The notes: generated by a model not told the origin, from the sequence alone. DNA of 64,000 nt from Paragemmobacter kunshanensis (GCF_011059185.1 NZ_JAALFE010000003.1:62001-126000); one strand, 5' to 3'. Counted from the first letter of the stretch, positions 1 to 8,418 are shown. Numbers and translations: made by a program.

Positions 1-549
1 ACCGTCACCGCCGTCCTTCGCGTGCTGCTTTCGGAACGCATCCCGGTGGGCGACCTGCGCCGCATCCTCGAAGGCGTGGCCGAACTGGCCCCGCGCAACC
101 TGTCCGCCGCCGACATGGCCGAAAGCCTGCGCCCGATCCTGATCCCGCTCCTGCTGCAGCAGATGGTGCCGATCAACACGCCCCTGCCGCTGATCACGCT
201 CGATCCCGAACTGGAACAGCTCCTGATCCGCGCCCGCCGTCAGGGCGAAGAGGGGCTGATGCTCGACACCGGCCTTGCCGGCACGCTGATCCAGTCGCTG
301 TCCGATGCGCTGGAAAACGCCACGGGCCAGGGCAAGCAGGCGGTGATCATCGTCGCAGGCCAGTTGCGCCGCAGCTTCGCGCAATTCCTGCGCCCGCATC
401 TGCCCGATGCCATCGTCATGGGCATCAACGAACTGCCCGAAAACCGCCGCGTCGAAGTCGTGGCTTCCATCGGTGGCCAGCAGCAGCTGCCCCGCATGGC
501 CAGCCCGCAACCCCAACCGCAACCGCAACCCATGGGGGCTGACAGATGA
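1..549 (+). CDS. flhA: FlhA, C-terminal part (5' end outside window)
   Basis: FlhA is the large membrane protein of the flagellar type III export gate; its cytoplasmic C-terminal domain docks export chaperones and substrates. Only the last 182 codons are here. The frame is already open at base 1, so the membrane-spanning N-terminal half lies upstream. The visible part reads as the end of the FlhA cytoplasmic domain, with the segments RRILEGVAELA, GLAGTLIQSL and QAVIIVAGQLRR typical of the family. The stop overlaps the next start (ATGA, 546-549), so the two genes are probably translationally coupled. The tail has a short Gln-Pro repeat just before the stop. Confidence 0.9.
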   Translation, partial: TVTAVLRVLLSERIPVGDLRRILEGVAELAPRNLSAADMAESLRPILIPLLLQQMVPINTPLPLITLDPELEQLLIRARRQGEEGLMLDTGLAGTLIQSLSDALENATGQGKQAVIIVAGQLRRSFAQFLRPHLPDAIVMGINELPENRRVEVVASIGGQQQLPRMASPQPQPQPQPMGADR

Positions 550-1568
550 CTGCCATCACCGTCCGCGCGCCCGACAGCCACAAGGCGATGGAGGAACTCC
601 GCCGCCGCCTGGGCCCCGATGCGCTGATCCTCTCCACCCGTCATTCCGGCGGCATGGTCGAAGTCACCGCCCTGCCGCCCGACGCGGACCCGCGCGCCAG
701 CGCAGCACCCGCCGCCGCGCCGCAGGATCCCTTCGATGACGGCATCGACGCCGATCCCGAACCCGAAGCCGAACCCGAACCCGAAGATCCCCACGCCTCC
801 ATGGCCAGCTTCGCCGAGGCTCTGCGCGCCGAGGCCGCCCGCGCCGCCGCCCGCCGGGCCGCTGGCGCGGCCGCTGCCCCCGGCCCCTTCCGCGCCAAGC
901 CCCCCCTGCGCACGCCCGACCCGCTGGAGGATCTCTCCCGCCGCCTCTTCCTTCCCGAAAGCCTGGCCGAGGATTGGCCCACCCGCATCCTGATCGCAGG
1001 CCCCCCCGGCGCGGGCAAATCCATGCTCGCCGCCCGCCTGGCCGCCCGGCTGATGCTGGCCGAGGCAGGCATCCGCCCGCAGATCATCGCCCCGGTCCCC
1101 GCGGCCCTGCTGGTCGAGGATCGCCTGCGCGGCTGGTGCCGCCTGATGGGCCTCATGCCCGACCGGCCCACGCTGGCCGCCGCCATGCACCTGCCCGAAC
1201 CGCGCCCCGACGCGCCGCAGATCGTGGACCTGTCCGATATCCCCGACGCCGCCCCCGATCTCGCCGCCCGGCTGATCGAAACCGACGGCGCGGAACTGAT
1301 CCTCTGCCTGCCCGCGGGCCTTCACCCCGCGCGCATCGCGCGCCTCTGCCATGACTGGCAGGCCTTCTCGCCCACCGTCACCCTCACCGGGCTCGATCAG
1401 TGGTGGCCCGAACAGGCCGAACTTTCCGCCATTGCCCAGGCCGGGCTCAGGCTCACGCGCATCGCGGCGGGCACCGGACTGATCAACAGCCTCTCCCGCC
1501 CCGGCGCAGAGGATCTCCGCAACTGGGCCAACGGCTGGTCCCCCGCCTGTCGCGAGGCCGCCGAATGA
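546..1568 (+). CDS. FlhF-like P-loop protein (degenerate SRP-type GTPase)
   Basis: FlhF is an SRP-family GTPase that helps place and number flagella. The first 35 residues match the FlhF N-terminus (EELRRRLGPDALILSTR). An Ala/Pro/Glu-rich linker follows (about 45-115), then a P-loop GPPGAGKS at residues 152-159. Near the C-terminus LTGLDQWW stands where FlhF has the TKLDE guanine-recognition motif, and the ending (SRPGAEDLRNW) resembles the FlhF end. At 340 residues the G domain looks eroded: I do not see the usual DTAGR element. It lies between flhA and fliA, the usual place of flhF, and overlaps flhA by ATGA. GTP hydrolysis is doubtful; an ATP-binding regulator is an alternative. Confidence 0.6.
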   Translation: MTAITVRAPDSHKAMEELRRRLGPDALILSTRHSGGMVEVTALPPDADPRASAAPAAAPQDPFDDGIDADPEPEAEPEPEDPHASMASFAEALRAEAARAAARRAAGAAAAPGPFRAKPPLRTPDPLEDLSRRLFLPESLAEDWPTRILIAGPPGAGKSMLAARLAARLMLAEAGIRPQIIAPVPAALLVEDRLRGWCRLMGLMPDRPTLAAAMHLPEPRPDAPQIVDLSDIPDAAPDLAARLIETDGAELILCLPAGLHPARIARLCHDWQAFSPTVTLTGLDQWWPEQAELSAIAQAGLRLTRIAAGTGLINSLSRPGAEDLRNWANGWSPACREAAE

Positions 1569-1602
1569 TCCGCTTTCCCGAACTTTCACAGAAAGGGCGC
1601 GA

Positions 1603-2322
1603 ATGATGCTCGCCAAACGCTATGCCGAACAGGACGGCCCCTCGCCCGAGAAACTGGTCCGCTCCCACATGGACCTTGTCCGCAAGATCGCCTGGCACCT
1701 GCATGGCCGCGTCGGCCGCATGGCCGAGATCGAGGATATGCTCCAGGTGGGCTATATGGGCCTTGTCGATGCCGCCCAGCGCTATACCCCGCGTCAGGGC
1801 GCAACCTTCGCCGCCTATGCCGCCATCCGCATCCGCGGCTCCATCATCGACTATCTCCGCGCCTCCTCCTCGCTCTGCCGCGCCACCATCGTGATGCAGC
1901 AGAAGATGCGCGCCTCGGTGCTGAAACTGGAACAGCAGCTTCTCCGCGCCCCCGAAAAGGCCGAGATCGCCGCCGACATGGGCATCACCGTGGCCGAGCT
2001 TGAAGACTGGCAAACCCAGTTCGGCGCCAGCCAGATCAAGTCGCTGGACGAGGTCTATTCCGATCACTCCATGCTCTTTTCCGATGCCGGCCGCTCGGTC
2101 GAGGACAAGATGCAGCAGGATCAGATGCGCAAGATGCTCCGCCGCGCCCTGGGCGACCTGCCCGAGCGCGAGGCGCTGGTCCTGCAACTCTATTTCGTGG
2201 AAGAACTGAACGTCTATGAAATCGCCGAAATCCTCGGCGTCACGACGGGCCGTGTCAGCCAGATCAAGAAGGCGGCCGTCGGCCGCCTTCGGGAAAGCAT
2301 CGTCGCGATGGAGGGAGAGTGA
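1603..2322 (+). CDS. fliA: RNA polymerase sigma factor FliA (sigma-28 family)
   Basis: This sigma factor directs transcription of late flagellar genes. The 239 residues show sigma-70 region 2 (DMLQVGYMGLVDAAQRYTP, about 46-64, then IRGSIIDYLR), region 3 in the middle and a region 4 helix-turn-helix near the C-terminus (NVYEIAEILGVTTGRVSQIKK). The length is normal for FliA. Two adjacent ATGs (1603 and 1606) follow a GAAAGGG ribosome site, so the first residue is uncertain by one codon. It closes the flhA/flhF-like/fliA run, with 34 bases between it and the preceding stop, and is convergent with the next gene, with no bases between the two stop codons. Confidence 0.9.
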   Translation: MMLAKRYAEQDGPSPEKLVRSHMDLVRKIAWHLHGRVGRMAEIEDMLQVGYMGLVDAAQRYTPRQGATFAAYAAIRIRGSIIDYLRASSSLCRATIVMQQKMRASVLKLEQQLLRAPEKAEIAADMGITVAELEDWQTQFGASQIKSLDEVYSDHSMLFSDAGRSVEDKMQQDQMRKMLRRALGDLPEREALVLQLYFVEELNVYEIAEILGVTTGRVSQIKKAAVGRLRESIVAMEGE

Positions 2323-3597
2323 TCACCCGAAAACGGGTGTCACCTCCGATCCTGCCGCGATCCGCTTCGACCATTCATGCACATCCTGCCCGATCCGCTC
2401 TGCCAGGTCGGGGATGGCGGCAAAGGCCGCCAGCGCGGAAAAATCGCGCGGCGCGTCATGGCTGACATGGGCCGCATCAAAGCCCGTCCAGACACCATCC
2501 TCGCCCCGCGCCTCGGCCTGATCCGGCGTCCCGCGCACCGCCCATTCGATGCCGTAAAGATTGTAGACGAATTCCCCGGGCGCCGAGGCCGCCTCGCGGT
2601 CATGGATCATGTGCATCCGCACATAATCGAAGGTCGCGTTGCGCGTCCGCTTGATGATCTCGGCCGCCATTTCCGGCCAGCCCTGTTCCAGACCATTGTC
2701 CAGCAGAACCCAGGGCGCATCCGTGCCGCTGATGCGGAAGGCGAATTTCTCCGTCTCGTCATCGCGGGCGATGTCGTGATGCACCTCGCCGATGCGCAGC
2801 CGCGCCATGGTGGAAAACTCCACCGCCTTGGCCGGGGCCGCCGATGCCGGGGCAGGGCTGCCCGCCGGGGCCGGAACCTCCATCCCCTCCTTCGGCAGGT
2901 TGCGGAACCCGTGCGTGTAAAGGATGTCCCGCGCCGGCGGTGTCAGCAGCAGCAACCCGCCCGAAAGATCCGCCAGCCCCGCGATCCGCATCGCCATCGC
3001 CTCGGCCGAGCTTGGCACCCGCCCGGCGGCATAGCGCAAAAGCCCCGTCAGCGCCGCCGAAGCCGCGCCATTGTCCAGCTCCGACACATCCTCGATCAGC
3101 CCCAGCGATTGCCGCGCCAGCGCCCGGATCGTCGATGCCGCCATCCCGATCCCGCGCGACAGGATATCCGCCAGATGCGCAAGCTGGGCCAGCACCTGAT
3201 CCGATAGTTCGCGATGCTGCGGGTCCATCAGGCCCAGCACGCCCAGCAATCGCCCGTCCTGCGATTTCAGCGAAAACCCGGCCCAGAAGGCCAGTTCCGG
3301 CAACCCCGCCGCGCGCATCTGCTGCTGCAGCGATGGCCCGCCCAGCCGGGCCACGGCCTGATCCACCGGCAACAGCGCCTCGGGCAGGTCGCTCACACCC
3401 TTCAGTTCGGGAAAGAAGGCCAGGCGGATCTGCCCGCTCTCGGGGTCTTCCAGCCGGATGCAGGCCCTTGCACAGCCCGAGATGGACAGGGCCAACTCGG
3501 CCACACTGGCAAAGTCGCCCGGTTCCACAAACATGCGTGGCGCACGGGGCGCTTCGCTCTGGATGGGGTTCAATCCGTAAAGATGGGCGACGGCCAT
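2323..3597 (-). CDS. GAF-like domain protein of unknown function
   Basis: The 424-residue protein has an N-terminal half that reads like a GAF sensor domain (about residues 30-165: ASVAELALSISGCARACIRL, LLGVLGLMDPQHRELSD, then a helix). After an Ala/Pro-rich linker near residues 240-260 comes a C-terminal region (FSTMARLRIGEVHHDIARDD to the end) that I do not recognise; it is rich in aromatic and acidic residues and contains YVRMHMIHD and NLYGIEW. No output domain (kinase, GGDEF, HTH) and no membrane segment is visible. The start is supported by a GGAGGCAGGA ribosome site. It sits tail-to-tail with fliA, so a flagellar role is possible but not shown. Confidence 0.55.
   Translation of the reverse strand: MAVAHLYGLNPIQSEAPRAPRMFVEPGDFASVAELALSISGCARACIRLEDPESGQIRLAFFPELKGVSDLPEALLPVDQAVARLGGPSLQQQMRAAGLPELAFWAGFSLKSQDGRLLGVLGLMDPQHRELSDQVLAQLAHLADILSRGIGMAASTIRALARQSLGLIEDVSELDNGAASAALTGLLRYAAGRVPSSAEAMAMRIAGLADLSGGLLLLTPPARDILYTHGFRNLPKEGMEVPAPAGSPAPASAAPAKAVEFSTMARLRIGEVHHDIARDDETEKFAFRISGTDAPWVLLDNGLEQGWPEMAAEIIKRTRNATFDYVRMHMIHDREAASAPGEFVYNLYGIEWAVRGTPDQAEARGEDGVWTGFDAAHVSHDAPRDFSALAAFAAIPDLAERIGQDVHEWSKRIAAGSEVTPVFG
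2324..2339. terminator. Hairpin between convergent fliA and GAF-like gene
   Basis: CACCCG-AAAA-CGGGTG makes a perfect 6-bp stem with a four-base loop exactly at the convergent stop codons. There is no T-run on either side, so it is at most a weak bidirectional terminator or an mRNA-end hairpin. Confidence 0.35.
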
Positions 3598-3664
3598 TCC
3601 TGCCTCCTGCGCGATGATCCGTTATCTTGAACGACGTTCCGCGCGCAGGGTTTAGGGCCACGCC

Positions 3665-3844
3665 TCAGAAGAAAGCCGCCGAAATCAGGGCGGCCCAACC
3701 GGCAGCCCCGCCCAGGACGGCAGGCACCAGCCACCAGCCCTGCGGCATGCGGAATTCCGGCATGACATCACCGCGCGCCGCATAGGAACGCCCGAACATC
3801 GGGTCGATCGCATTCGCATTCAGCTCGTTGATCGCATGGTTCAT
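3665..3844 (-). CDS. Small single-pass membrane protein, 59 residues
   Basis: An intact ORF starts at an ATG at 3844, preceded on the minus strand by AAGGCGG, and stops at 3665. The first 34 residues are polar (MNHAINELNANAIDPMFG...). They are followed by one hydrophobic stretch (WWLVPAVLGGAAGWAALISA) ending with two Phe at the C-terminus. It lies upstream of and in the same direction as the GAF-like gene, 67 bases away, and is divergent from zapE. The clean amphipathic-to-hydrophobic layout and the ribosome site argue that it is real. I do not recognise a family. Confidence 0.5.
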   Translation of the reverse strand: MNHAINELNANAIDPMFGRSYAARGDVMPEFRMPQGWWLVPAVLGGAAGWAALISAAFF

Positions 3845-3966
3845 GTCACACCGCCTTCGCTTCCGGATGACGACGACTCGCCATCCACGTCCCGATCACC
3901 ATAGCCCGGTGCTTTCGATGGGTGGATCTGTCGTCTGGATCGTTGCGATTGCCTTTCGGCAGGAGG

Positions 3967-3982
3967 CCATACGAAGGTATGG
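3967..3982 (+). other. Hairpin in the zapE upstream region
   Basis: CCATAC-GAAG-GTATGG is a perfect 6-bp stem with a GNNG-type tetraloop, 58 bases before the zapE start and directly after an AGGAGG. It may be an mRNA leader structure. The stretch 3845-4039 otherwise shows no gene that I can support. Confidence 0.3.
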
Positions 3983-4039
3983 TCCCGGGATGGGCAAGGG
4001 GATGCTTCCCACGGCAGGTTGGGGGCGGTATACAACGGT

Positions 4040-5128
4040 ATGCGGCAAACATTGACCGAGATCTATGACCAGCGCGTCGCCTCCGGCACGCTCCGCGCCG
4101 ATCCGGCGCAGCACGCCCTGCTGCCCGGCCTCGAATCGCTCCGCCTCTGGCTGGAAGAGAACGCCACCCGCCGCATCGGCCTTTTCGCGGGCCTCTTCGC
4201 AAAGCCCGTCACGCCGCCGAAAGGCTTCTACATCTGGGGCGGTGTCGGGCGCGGCAAGTCCATGCTGATGGACCTTTTTACCGAATCCACCGCGATCACC
4301 GCCAAGCGGCGCGTGCATTTCCACGCCTTCATGCAGGAAATCCACCACGGCATGCACGAGGCCCGCAAGAAAGGGGTCGAGGATCCCCTCGCCCCCGTGG
4401 CCGATGCCATCCTGCAAACCACCCGCCTCCTCGCCTTCGACGAAATGCAGATCACAGACATCACCGATGCCATGGTGGTGGGCCGCCTGTTCGAGAAACT
4501 CCTCGCAGGCGGGGTGGTGATCGTCACCACCTCGAACCGCCCGCCCGAGGATCTGTACAAGAACGGGCTGAATCGCGCGCTCTTCCTGCCCTTCATCGAC
4601 CTGATCCGCGCCCGCCTCACCGTGGCCGAACTCGAAAGCCCGACCGATTACCGCCAGCACCGCCTGCAGGGCGCGCAGGTCTATTTCCACCCCGCGGGCA
4701 AGGTGAAGGGCGAGATTGCCGCGATCTGGGATGCGCTCACCGGCGGCCTGCCTTCCGAACCGCTCCGCCTTTCGGTCAATGGCCGCGTGGTGGAACTGCC
4801 GCAATTCTCCAGCGGCGTCGCGCGGGCCACCTTCTGGGATCTCTGCGCCCGCCCGCTTGGCCCGGCCGATTTCCTCGCCATCGCGCAGGCCGTCCGCGTG
4901 CTGATCCTCGAAGACATCCCCCAGCTTTCGGCCTCGAACTACAACGAGGCAAAGCGCTTCGTCACCCTGATCGACGCCCTCTACGAGGCGCGCGTCCGCC
5001 TGATCTGCTCCGCCGCCGATGAACCCGAACGGCTCTATATCGAAGGGACCGGCGCCTTCGAATTCGAACGCACCGCCTCCCGCCTGCGCGAGATGCAGGA
5101 TGCCGATTGGGGTGGCACCACCGCCTGA
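4040..5128 (+). CDS. zapE: Cell division protein ZapE (AFG1-family ATPase)
   Basis: ZapE/AFG1 proteins are AAA+-like ATPases; bacterial ZapE interacts with FtsZ at the division ring. The 362 residues carry a Walker A motif (GGVGRGKS, about 65-72) and a Walker B motif (LLAFDEMQ, about 131-138). The family segments RVHFHAFMQEIH and LFLPFIDLI are also present, and the length is normal. The frame is open further upstream from a TTG at 4019, but ATG 4040 fits the family N-terminus and follows a G-rich ribosome site. In many relatives malate dehydrogenase follows zapE; here the next gene is an unrelated convergent permease. Confidence 0.9.
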   Translation: MRQTLTEIYDQRVASGTLRADPAQHALLPGLESLRLWLEENATRRIGLFAGLFAKPVTPPKGFYIWGGVGRGKSMLMDLFTESTAITAKRRVHFHAFMQEIHHGMHEARKKGVEDPLAPVADAILQTTRLLAFDEMQITDITDAMVVGRLFEKLLAGGVVIVTTSNRPPEDLYKNGLNRALFLPFIDLIRARLTVAELESPTDYRQHRLQGAQVYFHPAGKVKGEIAAIWDALTGGLPSEPLRLSVNGRVVELPQFSSGVARATFWDLCARPLGPADFLAIAQAVRVLILEDIPQLSASNYNEAKRFVTLIDALYEARVRLICSAADEPERLYIEGTGAFEFERTASRLREMQDADWGGTTA

Positions 5129-5177
5129 CAATCTGGACTCAGGATCGTCATCTTCCTTTAAGGTTAACGCTTTCACC

Positions 5178-5228
5178 GTGCGCTGCGTGCATACGCCTGT
5201 CTGCACTGCACGTCTGCACCGGGCGCTG
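5178..5228 (+). promoter_or_regulatory. TGCAC-rich intergenic element, copy A
   Basis: This 51-base stretch aligns without gaps to the reverse strand of 51198-51248: 34 of 51 positions agree by eye. Shared parts are GCGCTGCGT, then CTGCACTG and CTGCACC at the same offsets. Copy B lies upstream of the alpha-glucosidase gene. Copy A lies between two convergent genes and points rightwards, where no gene starts. GTTAACGC is found just upstream (5163-5170). Confidence 0.4.
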
Positions 5229-5269
5229 CACGCCATTTTCCGGCCAAGCTACGGAAGTTAATGGCAAAA

Positions 5270-6034
5270 CTAGGCCAGAACCTGCCACAAAAGCCGCCCC
5301 GCCATCCCCGTCGACGTCACCACCAGCAGCGGCTTGATCAGCCGCGCGCCCACCCGCATCGCCAGCCGCGCCCCCAGCGAAGCCCCGGCCACCTGCGCCG
5401 CCGCCATCGCCAGCCCTACCGCCCACCACATCGCCCCCGATGGGATGAACACCGCCAAAGACCCGATATTGCTGGCGAAATTCAAAAGCTTCGTATGCGC
5501 CGTGGCCTTCAGCACGCCGAACCCCGCCAGCATCACGAAGGCCAGCATGAAGAACGACCCCGTCCCCGGGCCAAAGAACCCGTCATAGGCCGCAATCAAC
5601 GGCACCGCCGTCACGGCAAAGATCCCCGGCCGGATCCGCTCCACCCGGTCATCGTCGCTCAGCCCCGGTTTGAACGCGAAGAAAAGCGCCACCGCCACAA
5701 GGATCACCGGCATCACGATCCGCAGAAACCCCACCGGCATCAGATGCGCGACCAGCGCCCCCGCCGCCCCGCCGATCGCCGAAATCACGGCCATTCCCAC
5801 CTGATCGCGCAGCCGCACATGCCCCGCCCGCGCATAGGTCGCCGTCGCCGTCGCCGCCCCGAAAGTGCCCTGCAACTTGTTGGTTGCCAAGGCTTCTATC
5901 GGTGAAGCCCCCGCCAGCAGCAGCGCCGGAACCGAGATCAGCCCCCCGCCCCCCGCGATGGAATCCACGAACCCCGCCAGAAAGGCAGCCAGGATCAGCA
6001 GCAGGGCAAGATGGGTTGCAACCTCGAAAACCAT
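5270..6034 (-). CDS. TauE/SafE-family (TSUP) membrane permease
   Basis: This 254-residue integral membrane protein has about eight hydrophobic segments in two repeated halves. The first repeat carries the family signature AGFVDSIAGGGGLISVPALL followed by NKLQGTFGAA, and the second GTGSFFMLAFV with NFASNIGSL. Members export or import sulfite, sulfoacetate or related organosulfur anions; the substrate cannot be read from sequence. The frame is open upstream to 6223, but ATG 6034 has a GAAGGCGG ribosome site and places the first membrane segment correctly. It is convergent with zapE and divergent from the next gene. Confidence 0.85.
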   Translation of the reverse strand: MVFEVATHLALLLILAAFLAGFVDSIAGGGGLISVPALLLAGASPIEALATNKLQGTFGAATATATYARAGHVRLRDQVGMAVISAIGGAAGALVAHLMPVGFLRIVMPVILVAVALFFAFKPGLSDDDRVERIRPGIFAVTAVPLIAAYDGFFGPGTGSFFMLAFVMLAGFGVLKATAHTKLLNFASNIGSLAVFIPSGAMWWAVGLAMAAAQVAGASLGARLAMRVGARLIKPLLVVTSTGMAGRLLWQVLA

Positions 6035-6140
6035 GCCGCCTTCTTCCGCCGCCGCCCGCCCATTGTAAACCCCCGCCCCCGGCTTGCGCCTTTTCCCCCG
6101 GTCGCTAATCTGTCGCCGCGCAGGAACAAGAGGCAGACCC

Positions 6141-6827
6141 GTGTCCAGAACCCTTCTCCTACTCGGCCTTCTTGCCCTGCCCGCGCTGGCCCATGCCGAA
6201 ACGCGCTTCACGCTTGATGGCAACCGGCTGATCTACGACACCGCCCATCCCGTCGATGCCAGCCTGATCGACCCGGCCTCCGGCATGACAGCCGACGACA
6301 CCGTCGGCGACATCGCCTATGAAGACATCGGCGCCCTGCGTTCCATCCTCGAACGGCACGAAGGCCGGCTCGATACGATGCGCCTCACCTCGGATGGTGG
6401 CTATATCGAGGCCGCCTATGAAATGGCTGCAATCATTGAAGATTACGGTCTCAGGACCGAAGTTCACGGCGAATGCGCCAGCGCCTGCGCCATCCTCTTC
6501 GCCGCCGGAACCGAACGCCGCATGAACCGGGGCGGCCGCATCGGCCTTCACCCGTCAAGCTGGGGCGTGGAAAGCATGCGCGCCTATTACGAAGACACGA
6601 AGGACGAGGCAGGCTGGCGCGACGAATTCGCCTTTGCCGAATGGGTCTATGACGAAGGCCAGCGCGACGCGAACAAGCTGATCTCCCACCTGCTGCGCCA
6701 CGGCGTCAGCCCGGATTTCGCGGTCAAGGTCGTCTCGGTCGGCATGGGAACCATGTGGTATCCCACCCGCGCCGAAATGGAAGCCTCTGGCCTCATCACC
6801 GCCACCCCCGCCGCCCCCGCGGATTGA
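6141..6827 (+). CDS. Periplasmic ClpP/crotonase-fold protein (COG3904-like)
   Basis: The 228-residue product starts at a GTG and has a clear signal peptide (MSRTLLLLGLLALPALAHA), so it is exported. The mature part has a ClpP-like core: LTSDGGYIEAAYEMA, then GECASACAILFAAG containing the Ser expected for a ClpP-like nucleophile region, then RIGLHPSSWG with a His. This arrangement is typical of a family annotated as predicted periplasmic proteins related to Clp protease subunits. Whether it is a peptidase is unknown. An ATG at 6084 would put extra basic residues before the signal peptide and was not chosen. Confidence 0.65.
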   Translation: MSRTLLLLGLLALPALAHAETRFTLDGNRLIYDTAHPVDASLIDPASGMTADDTVGDIAYEDIGALRSILERHEGRLDTMRLTSDGGYIEAAYEMAAIIEDYGLRTEVHGECASACAILFAAGTERRMNRGGRIGLHPSSWGVESMRAYYEDTKDEAGWRDEFAFAEWVYDEGQRDANKLISHLLRHGVSPDFAVKVVSVGMGTMWYPTRAEMEASGLITATPAAPAD

Positions 6828-6923
6828 GCGTCCACCCCCTTCACGCTTTCTTCAGGTCGCCGCCGCAATCCTGCCCGCACCTTCGCGACAGGAACGGAAA
6901 TCCTCGCCACCATGCAGCCGCCG

Positions 6924-7400
6924 CTAAAGATCCAGCCGCCGATGCACCCGGCCCACGCGCTGGCCGCTCGCCAGCCGATAATCCGGGTCCGCGCCATGAT
7001 CGCGGAAACCCTGCCGCGCATAAAAGGCCAGACCGGGCCGGTTGTCGGCGCGGATCGTGGCATTGATGACCCGCACCCCCGCCGCCCGCGCCGCCGCGCA
7101 GGTCGCCGCGAACAGCGCCGATCCCGTGCCCTTCGCCTGCAATCCGGGCCTCACGAAGGTGCCCACATCGGCCCATCCCTCGGGCAGGCCGGGCCAGATG
7201 CCCAGCGCCTGAAAGCCGATCACCTCGCCCCCGACCTCGGCCACGAAACAGCAGATCGCGCCCCGCCCGTCGATATAGGCGCGCAGGGCGTCTTCGCTGC
7301 GCTCGGTCTCATAGGCGGTGGTGCCGCCGATGCGGATGATCTCGTTCTGGATCGCGGCCATGGCCGCGACATCCGGCAAAAGGGCGGGCCGGATGATCAC
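6924..7400 (-). CDS. GNAT-family N-acetyltransferase
   Basis: The 158-residue protein has the GNAT fold: an N-terminal RPALLPDVAAMAAIQNE strand-helix, GEVIGFQALG, and an acetyl-CoA-binding loop region around VRPGLQAKGTGSALFAA. INATIRADNRPGLAFYARQGF is the usual C-terminal motif of phosphinothricin-acetyltransferase-like members. The acceptor is unknown. It starts with GTG at 7400 inside the serB stop (GTGA overlap, 7397-7400), so it is coupled to serB in one operon. The 96 bases between it and the upstream + strand gene hold nothing I can identify. Confidence 0.8.
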   Translation of the reverse strand: MIIRPALLPDVAAMAAIQNEIIRIGGTTAYETERSEDALRAYIDGRGAICCFVAEVGGEVIGFQALGIWPGLPEGWADVGTFVRPGLQAKGTGSALFAATCAAARAAGVRVINATIRADNRPGLAFYARQGFRDHGADPDYRLASGQRVGRVHRRLDL

Positions 7401-8272
7401 GCGACAAACTCCTCGCGCCGATATCCCTGGACAAACAGCAGCGCGGTCAGATCGCCATGGTTGATGCGGATATCACATTCCGCCGCCACCACGGGCTTGG
7501 CATGCAGCGCCACGCCCGCCCCCGCCCGCTTCAGCATCCCCAGATCATTGGCGCCATCCCCTACGGCCATGACCGCCGCTTCGGGGATGCTTAACCGTTT
7601 GGTAATATCCACCAGCGCATCCACCTTGGCCTGACGCCCAAGGATCGGCTCCGCCACGGTGCCATCCAGAAGATCACCGTTTGAATTCAACGTGTTGGCC
7701 CGGTTCTCATCAAACCCCAACACCCCCGCAATCCGCGCGGTGAACGCAGTGAACCCCCCCGACACCAGCGCCGCATAGGCCCCGTTCGCCTTCATCGTCG
7801 CCACCAGCGCAGGCCCCCCCGGCATCAGCGTGATCCGGTCGCGGATCACCCTGTCGATCACCGCCACCGGCAGCCCCTTCAACAGCCCCACCCGCTCACG
7901 CAGCGCGCCCTCGAAATCCAGCTCGCCATTCATCGCGGCCCTGGTGATTTCCGCCACCCGCGCGCCCACGCCCGCCTCATCCGCCAATTCGTCGATGCAT
8001 TCCTGCTCGATCATGGTCGAATCCATATCGGCCAGCAGCACCCGCTTCCGCCGCCCCTCCGCCGCCTGCACCACCAGATCGACGCGCAGCCCCTGCAACC
8101 CTTCCCACACCTCCCAGCGGTTCAACGGCATGGTTTCCAAGGGAAATTCCGCCGCCACCCCCGGCTCCAGCCAGACCGCATCCCCCCCGCCCCAGGCATT
8201 CCGCACCGCCTCTACCGTGGCGCGTTCAAGGATGGGGGTCTTGGGGTCGGTCAGCAGGGTCGCGATGAACAT
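7397..8272 (-). CDS. serB: Phosphoserine phosphatase SerB
   Basis: SerB hydrolyses phosphoserine to serine, the last step of serine biosynthesis. The HAD-family nucleophile motif DMDST is at residues 82-86, followed by [18 protein letters not shown] (motif II) and the lysine/GDGAND motifs ([12 protein letters not shown]) follow in order. The 80-residue N-terminal extension has the usual SerB length (291 residues in total). The open frame runs far upstream, antisense to serC; ATG 8272 is the family start. It is divergent from serC across a 150-base region and coupled to the downstream acetyltransferase. Confidence 0.93.
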   Translation of the reverse strand: MFIATLLTDPKTPILERATVEAVRNAWGGGDAVWLEPGVAAEFPLETMPLNRWEVWEGLQGLRVDLVVQAAEGRRKRVLLADMDSTMIEQECIDELADEAGVGARVAEITRAAMNGELDFEGALRERVGLLKGLPVAVIDRVIRDRITLMPGGPALVATMKANGAYAALVSGGFTAFTARIAGVLGFDENRANTLNSNGDLLDGTVAEPILGRQAKVDALVDITKRLSIPEAAVMAVGDGANDLGMLKRAGAGVALHAKPVVAAECDIRINHGDLTALLFVQGYRREEFVA

Positions 8273-8352
8273 GAGGTTTCCGATAGTGAACAAAGGCGTC
8301 GTTTTCGCCGGACGTTCCGCCGCTTTAGGGCAATTTTCCCGCTTGTGCCACC

Positions 8353-8418
8353 CCGACCGCCCCGCTATCCCCGTCCGTGGGACACCCCTCCCCAACGAGG
8401 GGCTTTTAGCTGGAAGGC
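8353..8418 (+). promoter_or_regulatory. Candidate serC leader RNA (serC motif)
   Basis: The 150 bases between divergent serB and serC hold two nested structures just before serC. GTCC-GTG-GGAC lies near 8374-8384. A perfect 6-bp stem CCCCTC/GAGGGG (8385-8390 with 8397-8402) follows, then CTTTTAG, and the ribosome site GGAAGG lies directly after. A conserved 'serC' RNA motif is known upstream of serC in alphaproteobacteria; position and layout fit, but I cannot run the covariance model. The outer limits given are approximate. Confidence 0.4.

Noticed and set aside
3896-5236. A 446-codon minus frame opposite zapE
   Set aside because: Low-complexity Gly/Asp/His-rich translation with no family features; the opposite frame is a clear ZapE with Walker motifs.
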